Made by a program: the position numbers and the translations under genes | Source: Terriglobus albidus | GTDB lineage: Bacteria > Acidobacteriota > Terriglobia > Terriglobales > Acidobacteriaceae | Assembly (NCBI RefSeq): GCF_008000815.1 | Contig: NZ_CP042806.1 | Span: 4,898,001 to 4,962,000, forward strand | DNA: 64,000 nt | Direction: 5' to 3' | The notes under the pieces: model-generated | What the model was told of the DNA's origin: nothing | Database searches by the model: none | What the model saw: the letters and a program-made list of their open reading frames with translations, nothing else | Part shown: positions 42,731 to 49,618 of the stretch, one piece after another | How the letters are laid out: every line of letters begins with the position of its first letter | How positions within the stretch are numbered: position 1 is the first letter of the stretch

Positions 42731-43687
42731 GTGCAATCTCCGGCAACAACTCAGGATCTGACGGGCTCCGCCGCGGCCTCACGGTTTCGCGAGTGGATGA
42801 TGGACTATGCGGAGCTGTTCAAGGCCCGTGTCACCCTGCTCGTCGTCATCACCGGCGCCGCCGGCTTCTATCTGGGCTCGCTCCGCAGCGGCATCAGCCC
42901 CTTCAACATGGGCCTGCTCAACACCCTGGGCGGCATGGCCGTGGTTACTGCAGGCTCCGCGGCGTTGAACGAGGCCCTGGAGCGCCGCAGCGACGCACAG
43001 ATGCGACGCACAGCGCGTCGTCCCATGGCAGCCGGCCGTATCGGTCTGCTGCATGGCCTGCTTCTGGGGTTCGCTGCCGTCTTCTTCGGGTCGATGTTCC
43101 TGGCGCATGAGACCAATCTTCTGACGGGTACCCTCACGCTCATCACCGCTGTCGGCTACGTCGGAATCTATACGCCGTTGAAACGTATGACCACGCTGGC
43201 GACCTTCATTGGAGCCTTCCCGGGCGCCCTGCCGCCGCTGATTGGCTGGACAGCCGCCCGCGGCATGATCGAGTGGCCCGGTGTCGCCCTGTTCGCTGTG
43301 CTCTTTGTCTGGCAGTTCCCGCACTTCATGGCCATCGCCTGGATGTACCGGGAAGACTATGCCAGCGCCGGCATCAAGATGACGCCCGTCGTCTCGCCCA
43401 ACGGGCTGACGACCGTGGCCCAAAGCCTTTTCTACGCCGTACTCATGATTCCCGTGAGCTTGTGGACGACATGGCTGGGAGTGACCGGAATTCCCTACTC
43501 CATCGCCGCAACCATCCTGAGCCTTGGCTACCTGTGGTACACGGTGCGCTTCGCCAGGATTCTGAAAGAAACAGACCCACTGAAATCGCGAGCCTATGCA
43601 CGCGATCTGCTGAAAGCGTCTGTCATCTATCTGCCGCTGTTGCTGGCGGCCATGATGCTGAACGCCCAGGGAAGGATCTTCTTCTAA
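42731..43687 (+). CDS. ctaB: protohaem IX farnesyltransferase (haem O synthase)
   Basis: CtaB adds a farnesyl group to haem B to make haem O for haem-copper oxidases. The 318-residue membrane protein has the UbiA-superfamily motif AALNEALERRSDAQMRRTARRPMAAGRI and the loop YREDYASAGIKMTP. It carries around nine helices. The start is a GTG with AAGGAG just upstream; an ATG pair at 42797 is another option. It overlaps the DUF420 gene by one base (TAATG), and this layout ties both to cytochrome oxidase maturation. Confidence 0.94.
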   Translation: MQSPATTQDLTGSAAASRFREWMMDYAELFKARVTLLVVITGAAGFYLGSLRSGISPFNMGLLNTLGGMAVVTAGSAALNEALERRSDAQMRRTARRPMAAGRIGLLHGLLLGFAAVFFGSMFLAHETNLLTGTLTLITAVGYVGIYTPLKRMTTLATFIGAFPGALPPLIGWTAARGMIEWPGVALFAVLFVWQFPHFMAIAWMYREDYASAGIKMTPVVSPNGLTTVAQSLFYAVLMIPVSLWTTWLGVTGIPYSIAATILSLGYLWYTVRFARILKETDPLKSRAYARDLLKASVIYLPLLLAAMMLNAQGRIFF

Positions 43688-44250
43688 TGGCAACAACTCC
43701 TGCCGGAGCTCCTAGAATCCACACGCCGGCGAGCGTGATCTGGACGATTATCGCGGTCAGCGCCGCTGCCAGCGCCTTCATCTTCTGGCTTGTCTATTTC
43801 CACCAGCCGGTCGATATGGCAGGCACACAGCTTGCTTTTTTGCCGGCACTGAATGGCTTGCTGAACGGGCTCAGCGCCATCTGCATCCTGATCGGCGTGC
43901 GCTTCATCATGGCCAAGAAGGTCAAGCAACACCGCACGATGATGTTTGCGGCGTTCTTCTTTTCCACACTCTTCCTGGTCAGCTACCTGGGCAATTTTGC
44001 ATTGCATGGCGAAACCAAACTGCCGATCGCGCACACTGGCGGCGTCTGGTGGACTTACCTGTTGCTTCTGATCTCGCACATTCTTACCAGCGTGGTTGCG
44101 CTGCCGATTGTGCTGATTACCTTCTTCCTGTCGCTGACAGAACGCTTTCCACAGCATCGTGCTCTGGCGAAGTACACCTACCCTCTGTGGATGTACGTCT
44201 CGGTCACTGGTGTCGTGGTTTACCTCATGCAGGCGGCGATCAGGCGCTAA
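43687..44250 (+). CDS. DUF420 family membrane protein
   Basis: The 187 residues form five helices. They contain the DUF420 pattern LPALNGLLNGLSAICILIGVRFI, KKVKQHRTMMFAAFFFSTLFLVSYLGNF and HILTSVVALPIVLITFFLSL, with several His. In Bacillus, a DUF420 protein (CtaM) is needed for active haem-A oxidase. Here the gene is joined to ctaB by a TAATG overlap, which supports a similar role. A much longer open frame back to 43273 lies inside ctaB and is not used. Confidence 0.9.
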   Translation: MATTPAGAPRIHTPASVIWTIIAVSAAASAFIFWLVYFHQPVDMAGTQLAFLPALNGLLNGLSAICILIGVRFIMAKKVKQHRTMMFAAFFFSTLFLVSYLGNFALHGETKLPIAHTGGVWWTYLLLLISHILTSVVALPIVLITFFLSLTERFPQHRALAKYTYPLWMYVSVTGVVVYLMQAAIRR

Positions 44251-44287
44251 GGATATTGCACCTAACGGTGATGTGCGAATTCGAGAG

Positions 44288-44512
44288 ATGAAGAAAGACA
44301 CGAAAACCCTGTTGCAGTACGGCGGCGGCATTCTGCTGGTGGGACTTCTGTCCGCGTTGCTGACGGCCACTGTCTTCGGTGGACTTACGCGGCAGGGCCC
44401 TCATACCAATACGGGCTGGCTTGGCCTGATGGTAGCCATGTGCTGCCTGCCGATGGGTTGCCTGCTCTTCCTTTTGGGGATGGCAAAGTGGCTCAAAGAT
44501 TTGAGGGAATAG
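44288..44512 (+). CDS. small membrane protein, last gene of the ctaB operon
   Basis: The 74-residue protein has two membrane helices (YGGGILLVGLLSALLTATVF and GLMVAMCCLPMGCLLFLLGMAKWL) and a lysine-rich N-terminus. I recognise no family. It follows the DUF420 gene by 37 bases on the same strand with GAGAG before the ATG. A role as a small oxidase or haem-biosynthesis accessory protein is inferred from position only. Its last five codons, including the stop, are duplicated in tandem. Confidence 0.72.
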   Translation: MKKDTKTLLQYGGGILLVGLLSALLTATVFGGLTRQGPHTNTGWLGLMVAMCCLPMGCLLFLLGMAKWLKDLRE

Positions 44513-44527
44513 GATTTGAGGGAATAG
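44498..44527 (+). repeat. 15 bp perfect tandem duplication over a stop codon
   Basis: GATTTGAGGGAATAG occurs twice (44498-44512 and 44513-44527). The first copy encodes Asp-Leu-Arg-Glu-stop of the small membrane protein; the second repeats the same codons in frame after the stop. Confidence 0.95.
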
Positions 44528-44581
44528 TTCGATCCTAGTATCCTCGGTGCAACCGATTAGAGAGAGAAGTGGAGAAACGAT

Positions 44582-45046
44582 ATGGCGCGTGGTGTAAATA
44601 AAGTGATCCTGTTGGGCAATGTGGGTAAGGATCCCGAGATCCGCTCGACCCCCAGCGGCACGATGGTGGGAACGTTCGGCCTGGCCACAGCCGAACGCGC
44701 GAAAGATCAGACTGGCAACTGGGTTGATAAGACCGAATGGCATAACCTTGTCTGCTTCGGCCGCACCGCGGAGATCGTTCGCGACTACGTCAAGAAAGGC
44801 ACACAGCTTTTCGTCGAAGGCAAGATCCAGACGCGAAGCTGGGATGACAAGGAAAGCGGACAAAAGAAGTACCGCACCGAGATCCTGGTGAATGAGCTCA
44901 CGCTGCTTGGTGGCGGCGGTGGTCAGGGCGGTCAGGGTGGTGGCAACTACTCTCGCGGCAATACCGCCAGCTTTGGCTCCAGCTCGCCTGCACCGGTGGA
45001 CGACTTCGCCGGGACCGGTATTACCGACGACGATATCCCTTTCTAA
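44582..45046 (+). CDS. ssb: single-stranded DNA-binding protein
   Basis: Residues 1-~110 form an OB-fold typical of bacterial SSB (ARGVNKVILLGNVGKDPEIRSTPSGTMVGTFGLAT and YVKKGTQLFVEGKIQTRSWDD). A Gly-rich linker follows, then the acidic tip GITDDDIPF, which recruits RecO, PriA and other partners. The 154-residue length is usual. GTGGAG precedes the ATG. It stands alone between the ctaB operon and cyaY. Confidence 0.97.
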   Translation: MARGVNKVILLGNVGKDPEIRSTPSGTMVGTFGLATAERAKDQTGNWVDKTEWHNLVCFGRTAEIVRDYVKKGTQLFVEGKIQTRSWDDKESGQKKYRTEILVNELTLLGGGGGQGGQGGGNYSRGNTASFGSSSPAPVDDFAGTGITDDDIPF

Positions 45047-45069
45047 GCGGAATTTTCTCCGTTCCTTTC

Positions 45070-45108
45070 GCCGCGCCCGGCCTCTGTGCCTGGCGCGGCT
45101 TCGTCTTT
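45070..45108 (+). terminator. probable terminator of ssb
   Basis: GCCGCGCC and GGCGCGGC enclose a 14-base loop and are followed by TTCGTCTTT; the T tract is imperfect. Confidence 0.6.
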
Positions 45109-45133
45109 GGCCGGGGATTGGTAGACTGAAACC

Positions 45134-45463
45134 ATGCTGGACGAAGCCGCATTTCGCAGGGAGAGTGACAACGCTCTCGAGAGCCTGAAGCAGGCGTTAA
45201 TTGAAGCCGAAGAAGATGGCGGCTTCGAGGTGGAAGAGAAGAATGGCGTGCTGAATGTTCTCTTTGAGGACGGCAGCGCAAAGTTCGTCTTTACCCCAAA
45301 TACGCCTGTCCGCCAGATCTGGATCTCGGCTCTGTCGACCTCGTTCAAGCTGGAGTGGCACGATGGCCAGTTTGTGCTGCCAAAAACGGGCGAAGCACTG
45401 CAGCCGCTGACGCAGCGCCTGCTGCGCGAGCACCTCAGCGACGATTCCATCGTGCTTGGCTAA
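45134..45463 (+). CDS. cyaY: frataxin-like iron-sulfur assembly protein
   Basis: The 109-residue CyaY/frataxin-type protein binds iron and tunes the cysteine desulfurase/scaffold complex. It begins with an acidic helix (EAAFRRESDNALESLKQALIEAEEDGGFEVEEKNGVL). The central strands have the family text FVFTPNTPVRQIWISALSTSFKLEW, corresponding to the conserved beta-sheet surface. The acidic iron-binding ridge is kept. No isc or suf gene is near. Confidence 0.88.
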   Translation: MLDEAAFRRESDNALESLKQALIEAEEDGGFEVEEKNGVLNVLFEDGSAKFVFTPNTPVRQIWISALSTSFKLEWHDGQFVLPKTGEALQPLTQRLLREHLSDDSIVLG

Positions 45464-45508
45464 TTTTTATTACCCAGATCGCCCGGGCGCGGTTAGTCTG
45501 AGCGTACG

Positions 45509-46279
45509 ATGACGCTTTCTGTCGCCATCATTACCCTGAATGAAGAAGAGAACCTCCGCCGGACTCTGCCCTCGCTGCAGTTCGCCGATGAGGTCATTGT
45601 GGTGGATTCCGGATCCACCGATAAAACCGTCGAGCTGGCTCGCAGCTTCGGCGCCAAGGTCTACGAAGAACCCTGGAAGGGCTATGCCGGACAAAAGAAC
45701 TCGGCGATTGCCAAGTGCACTGGGGATTGGATCCTTTCGCTCGACGCCGATGAACTGGTAAGCCCAGAACTCGCCGAGCAGTTGCATATTCTGCTGCCAT
45801 CTAACCCTCCTCACGACGCTTACTATCTGCCGCGCAGGAACGTCATCTTCGGCCGCTGGATCAGGCATGGCGGCTTTTACCCGGATAGCAAGCTTCGACT
45901 TTTCCGTCGCGGCGCTGCCACCTTCGGTGCCCGCCTGGTGCACGAGACGATCACCTTTGAGGGAGAATCGGATGAGCTGGAAGGCGCACTGGTTCACTAT
46001 CCCTATCCCACCATCGCCGACTTCGTGGAACACATGAACCGCTATAGCGGGCTTGGTTCGGAGATGCTCGCCCAACAGGGCGTGGTCAGCCGCGGGTATC
46101 TCACCTTCGTCTGGAACGTGGTCATCCGGCCATTGCTTCAGCTGAAATGGAACTTCTGGTTCCGCCTCGGCTTCCTCGACGGCCGCGAAGGCCTGATGCT
46201 CCACCTCTACCATGCCGCCTATGCGAGCTGGAAGTATGCGAAGGCGTGGGAGGTCGGGAAAAAGAAAGTTGCCAGTTAA
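45509..46279 (+). CDS. family 2 glycosyltransferase, WaaE/KdtX-like
   Basis: The 256-residue GT-A enzyme starts with SVAIITLNEEENLRRTL and has VVDSGSTDKTVELARSFGAKVYEEPW and the metal-binding LSLDADELVSPEL. The pattern continues with YYLPRRNVIFGRWIRHGGFYPDSKLRLFRRG, typical of the glycosyltransferases that modify the lipopolysaccharide inner core. The cytosolic enzyme would use a nucleotide sugar; the sugar is unknown. The C-terminus is hydrophobic or aromatic, perhaps for membrane binding. It ends before a large palindrome shared with the convergent SDR gene. Confidence 0.9.
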   Translation: MTLSVAIITLNEEENLRRTLPSLQFADEVIVVDSGSTDKTVELARSFGAKVYEEPWKGYAGQKNSAIAKCTGDWILSLDADELVSPELAEQLHILLPSNPPHDAYYLPRRNVIFGRWIRHGGFYPDSKLRLFRRGAATFGARLVHETITFEGESDELEGALVHYPYPTIADFVEHMNRYSGLGSEMLAQQGVVSRGYLTFVWNVVIRPLLQLKWNFWFRLGFLDGREGLMLHLYHAAYASWKYAKAWEVGKKKVAS

Positions 46280-46371
46280 CAGTCTCCAGTTGCCAGTTTA
46301 AGAACGACGCCGCGGGAAGACATACACAGTGTCTTCCTGCGGCTTTTACTGGCGACTGTAAACTGGCAACT
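46267..46371. terminator. nested palindrome between convergent genes, probable bidirectional terminator
   Basis: Inner stem: GCCGCGGGAAGAC (46309-46321) with GTCTTCCTGCGGC (46331-46343), one mismatch, followed by TTTT. Outer arms: AGTTGCCAGTTTA (46288-46300) with TAAACTGGCAACT (46359-46371), perfect. A further direct copy AGTTGCCAGTTA lies at about 46268. Confidence 0.7.
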
Positions 46372-46374
46372 GCC

Positions 46375-47118
46375 TTACCAAGGCAGCGTCTGGTCCATAT
46401 GGAAGTAGCCGCCTGTCGGGCCGTCTGCGGACAGTGTGGCGAGGCGTACTGAGGTTTTCGCGCCGTCAGGAATCTCCATCGGAGCGGCACTAGTGCCCAT
46501 GTCGGTCTTGACCCAACCGGGATGAGCGGCGTTGACCTTGATCGGCGTATCCTTCAGCGCCGCCGCCAGATGAATGGTGTAGGAGTTCAGCGCGGCCTTT
46601 GAAGCGTTATACGCAACCATCTTGCTGCCGTAGATCGGCGAGGCCGGATCGGCGTGCAGCGTGAGTGACCCCAGAATGCTGGAGAGATTCACAATGCGCC
46701 CGGCAGGGCTCTTGCGGACGAGTGGCAGTAGTGTCTGCGTCAGCTCAATCAGGCCAAAGAAGTTGGTATCGAAGACATCGCGCAGCTGTTTCTGTGTCAC
46801 GGTCGGCGCTGTGTTCGCCATCCAGTCGTCACCGCCTTCACTGACACCGGCGTTGTTGATCAGGATGTCGAGTTTGCCGAAGGTCTTATCGAGGAAGTCG
46901 TACACCTTCGGGAAATCGGAGGAGCGGGTAATCTCCAGCACAACAGGATAGGCATCGATACCGGCAGCCTTCAGCTTCTGCGCGGCGCCATCGGCCTTCT
47001 GCTGGTCGCGGGCGGCAACCACGACAGTGATTCCCTGCTCGCCGAGCTGTTTGGCGGTCTCAAAACCTATCCCTTTGTTTGCTCCGGTAATGAGCGCAAC
47101 TTTCTTCGTCTCTGCCAT
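46375..47118 (-). CDS. short-chain dehydrogenase/reductase
   Basis: The 247-residue NAD(P)-binding Rossmann protein has the glycine motif GANKGIGFE (~13-21), NNAG (~88-91) and the catalytic Ser-Tyr-Lys set (NLSSILGS and YNASK). The extra Asn-Lys after Gly-Ala (GANKGIG) is as in carbonyl-reductase-like classical SDRs. The substrate is unknown. AAGGAG lies before the ATG. Two short palindromes upstream suggest repression by a small winged-helix regulator, as often found for such SDR genes. Confidence 0.93.
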   Translation of the reverse strand: MAETKKVALITGANKGIGFETAKQLGEQGITVVVAARDQQKADGAAQKLKAAGIDAYPVVLEITRSSDFPKVYDFLDKTFGKLDILINNAGVSEGGDDWMANTAPTVTQKQLRDVFDTNFFGLIELTQTLLPLVRKSPAGRIVNLSSILGSLTLHADPASPIYGSKMVAYNASKAALNSYTIHLAAALKDTPIKVNAAHPGWVKTDMGTSAAPMEIPDGAKTSVRLATLSADGPTGGYFHMDQTLPW

Positions 47119-47136
47119 GGCATCTCTCCTTGTAGT

Positions 47137-47212
47137 ACCTGTTGTAGGTGCGAGAGGTTAGATCACGATAAAACCGAAAGAGATGCAAGGATCTCTCTGT
47201 AGTGAGACTACA
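47137..47212 (-). promoter_or_regulatory. two short palindromes upstream of the SDR gene, possible operator
   Basis: On the plus strand ACCT-GTTGT-AGGT lies at 47137-47149 and TGTAGT-GAG-ACTACA at 47198-47212. Related GTAGT/ACTAC words near both resemble HxlR/MarR-type operators. No such regulator is in the window. Confidence 0.35.
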
Positions 47213-47228
47213 AACTCTCTAGGCTTTT

Positions 47229-47846
47229 TTAGTCTCCAAACGCAACCTTCAGACCTACACCAATGAAAGTAGTCCCGGCGAGGCGATCAAGCCACACGCC
47301 TGCCTTTGGGTTCCGCTTGAGCCACGCGCCTACTGTTCCGGCAAAGATGCCGATCGTGCTGAAGACGAGGAAGGCCATCATCATGAAGATGCCGCCGAGA
47401 ATCATCATCTGGATTGCCGGCGAAGGTCCATTCTTCTGCACGAACTGCGGCAGAAAGACAAGGAAGAAAAGCGTCACCTTAGGATTCAGCATGTTGCCGA
47501 TCACACACTGACGGAAGACCAGCCAGAGCGACTTCTTCGGTGCATTCCCTGCTACCGAGAGCGAGCCGCTACGCCAGCTCTTAATGCCGATCCAGAACAG
47601 GTAGGCCGCGCCGGCGTACTTGATCATCTGAAACGCAACCGGTGAGGCCCGCAGGACGGCGGCCAGACCTACAGCCGCAATGGTCGTGTGGAAGATGACA
47701 CCGAAAGCAAAGCCGCAGGCAGCGACAAAGCCGGCCATACGTCCCTGTGAGATGCCGCGAACAAGAACCTGAATGTTATCCGGCCCGGGCGCGATAGCCA
47801 GAATAAAGACCGCGCCAATATAGAGGGTCAGTTGGGAAGCGTGCAT
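47229..47846 (-). CDS. LysE/RhtB family exporter
   Basis: The 205-residue inner-membrane protein has six helices and the family start LTLYIGAVFILAIAPGPDNIQVLVRGISQGRMAG, where APGPD is the signature. Members export amino acids or homoserine lactones; the substrate is unknown. It reads toward the SDR gene with about 110 bases between. A perfect 25 bp palindrome lies 84 bases upstream of the start and could be part of its control. Confidence 0.93.
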   Translation of the reverse strand: MHASQLTLYIGAVFILAIAPGPDNIQVLVRGISQGRMAGFVAACGFAFGVIFHTTIAAVGLAAVLRASPVAFQMIKYAGAAYLFWIGIKSWRSGSLSVAGNAPKKSLWLVFRQCVIGNMLNPKVTLFFLVFLPQFVQKNGPSPAIQMMILGGIFMMMAFLVFSTIGIFAGTVGAWLKRNPKAGVWLDRLAGTTFIGVGLKVAFGD

Positions 47847-47930
47847 ACCAGAACCCTACCAGTTGAACGTCTCTGCTTGCCAGCAGAATGAAACAAGGCG
47901 GGTTCAGCAGAGTCTTCCCAGAACGTATGG

Positions 47931-47955
47931 CCTGTTCGAACGTAGTTCGAACAGG
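47931..47955. promoter_or_regulatory. perfect inverted repeat upstream of lysE-type gene
   Basis: CCTGTTCGAAC, a 3-base spacer GTA, then GTTCGAACAGG. It touches the left end of palindromic repeat copy A, with which it shares one G. It could be an operator for the exporter gene or the target or outer part of the repeat. Confidence 0.5.
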
Positions 47956-48058
47956 GTGGGAGCCGTGGGCTTCAGCCCACGGTTTACAGCCCTGCACAAG
48001 AATGGGCTTCAGCCCTGGGCCTTTGCTCGGCAGAATCGAGAGACCCAGGGCTAAAGCC

Positions 48059-49491
48059 TAATGTCACTTACTTTGTACCTGTGAGTTGAAAAATTGTGTG
48101 CAGGAGAGGGAGATAAGAAGCAATCTGTAAGAGCTCTGGGAATCGCGTCAGGTCTGGATGGAGATCAAGGCGGAAGCAGAAAACCTACTGAAGCTGTTTG
48201 AACGGGTTGTTCCTGTTATCTCGTGGGGGGAATTTGGCGGTGGTGGCCAAATCTACACGTTGCCAGTAGTGGTGGAGATGATGTTGCTGCAGCGTCTGAG
48301 TGAACACGGGACGCAGCAGGAAGCTGTTCATGCGCTGTTGGGTGGTCGTCTGGATAGGCTGCTACCCAACAGCAAGCGCGTGCAAGGGGGACGTATTTCA
48401 GCCAACACTGGCGGCTACGCCCGGGCATGTGGGCGAATCAGCCCCGAGACGGTGGAACAGGTCTGCGATCAGACGTTGGCCGCACTGAGCGATCAGATCG
48501 AAGCGGAGGCGAAATGGGGTCGCCCGGTGCTGCTGCTGGATGGCAGCAGTGTGCGCCTGGAGCATACAGCCGATATCTTGAAGGCATTTCCAGCGGGCCG
48601 AAACCAGCACGGTCTCGGTCACTGGGGGATCATGAAGTGGGTCTGCCTGCATGATGTGCGGACAGGGATCGCACAACGTCCAGCCTGGGGACCGATGTAT
48701 GGACCGGAGGCGGTGAGCGAGCAAAACCTTGCGAAGAAGGTTCTGAGCCGGGCCCCCGCCGGCAGTGTGATTATCGGGGATGGCGGCTTCGGGATCTTCG
48801 CTTTTGCGCAGGAAGTGATCGGCAGCGGGCATCAAGCTCTGTTCCGTCTGAGCAAGGCACGGGCCCTCTCCCTGGGAGGTAAATCTCTGCCGGCTCAGGG
48901 GGAGTTTTTGGTGTGCTGGAAACCCAGCGCGCAGGAACGCAAAAAATACCCAGAGCTGGCGGATGCTGAAATAAAAGGCCGCTTGATCGTGCGTTCGGCC
49001 AAGGGTTTTCGCGACAGCCTCTATCTGTTCACTACGCTGGAGCAGGAGGCCGACGAGATCGTCGCTCTGTACGGAGAACGCTGGAATCTGGAACTGGATC
49101 TCAGAACCCTGAAGGGAACTCTGCGGCTGGAGCACCTGCATGGCAAAAGCCAAGCTGCGGTAGAGAAAGAGTTGCTTATCGCCGTCGTAGCCTATGGGTT
49201 GGTCAGGGCTTTTATGGCCACCGCCGCCCGCAGGGCCGGCGTCGATCCACGAATCTTGAGCTTCACCCAGGCCTACGGCCTGATCAATGCCATGAGCCCG
49301 AAACTCTGCTCTCCAAACCCAGTCCTCAGACAACAAACCTACGACCGGCTACTCGATTACATCTCCAAAGCAAAGCTGCCTCAACGAAAGAAAAAACGTT
49401 CTTACCCCAGAGAAGTCTGGGGTAGAGGCAAATCCTTCCCCTCCAAACATCACTTCGGCCCTCTACCAAAAACAAAAAGTAAGTGACATTA
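48059..49491 (+). mobile_element. IS4-family insertion sequence, 1433 bp
   Basis: The ends carry 16 bp perfect terminal inverted repeats (TAATGTCACTTACTTT and its complement). They are flanked by a perfect 10 bp target duplication GGCTAAAGCC (48049-48058 and 49492-49501). A single transposase gene fills the element. The intact ends, target duplication and open frame suggest recent movement. Confidence 0.95.
48158..49486 (+). CDS. IS4-family DDE transposase
   Basis: The 442-residue enzyme cuts and joins the element ends. The catalytic triad is visible as Asp128 (LLLDGSS), Asp208 (IIGDGGFG) and Glu312 in YGERWNLELDLRTLK, which fits the IS4 Y-x2-R-x3-E-x6-K signature. The N-terminal ~100 residues are a DNA-binding helical part, and the C-terminus is very basic. 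The stop TGA lies inside the right inverted repeat. The gene appears intact. Confidence 0.95.
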   Translation: MEIKAEAENLLKLFERVVPVISWGEFGGGGQIYTLPVVVEMMLLQRLSEHGTQQEAVHALLGGRLDRLLPNSKRVQGGRISANTGGYARACGRISPETVEQVCDQTLAALSDQIEAEAKWGRPVLLLDGSSVRLEHTADILKAFPAGRNQHGLGHWGIMKWVCLHDVRTGIAQRPAWGPMYGPEAVSEQNLAKKVLSRAPAGSVIIGDGGFGIFAFAQEVIGSGHQALFRLSKARALSLGGKSLPAQGEFLVCWKPSAQERKKYPELADAEIKGRLIVRSAKGFRDSLYLFTTLEQEADEIVALYGERWNLELDLRTLKGTLRLEHLHGKSQAAVEKELLIAVVAYGLVRAFMATAARRAGVDPRILSFTQAYGLINAMSPKLCSPNPVLRQQTYDRLLDYISKAKLPQRKKKRSYPREVWGRGKSFPSKHHFGPLPKTKSK

Positions 49492-49618
49492 GGCTAAAGC
49501 CCGTCGTTTATGTGCTCCAAATCAGCGGGCTGAAGCCCGCTGCTCCCACCACGTTTCCGCGTGGAGATGAGCAGGCTATTTGAAGACCACACCATTCATC
49601 GATACAACCTCGATACGC

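Larger units (their letters stand above)
47955..49550 (+). repeat. GGTGGGAGC palindromic repeat, copy A, split by an insertion sequence
   Basis: The left part is 47955-48058 and the right part 49502-49550; together they are about 153 bp. Termini are GGTGGGAGC and GCTCCCACC. Inside are nested small hairpins such as GTGGGCTTCAGCCCAC and AGCGGGCTGAAGCCCGCT. The same order of blocks is found in copy B at 60911-61068. The inserted IS element occupies 48059-49491. Confidence 0.88.

Noticed and set aside
43273-43686. Extension of the DUF420 frame
   Set aside because: It overlaps ctaB, which has the conserved protein; the ATG at 43687 fits the family start and overlaps the ctaB stop.
47931-47955. 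LexA (SOS) box
   Set aside because: The CGAAC and GTTCG halves are 3 bases apart, not 4 as in the known CGAAC-N4-GTTCG box, and there is no DNA-repair gene beside it.
48398-49336. 312-codon frame antisense to the transposase
   Set aside because: It is a shadow of the IS4 transposase, which has a full DDE triad in the other direction.
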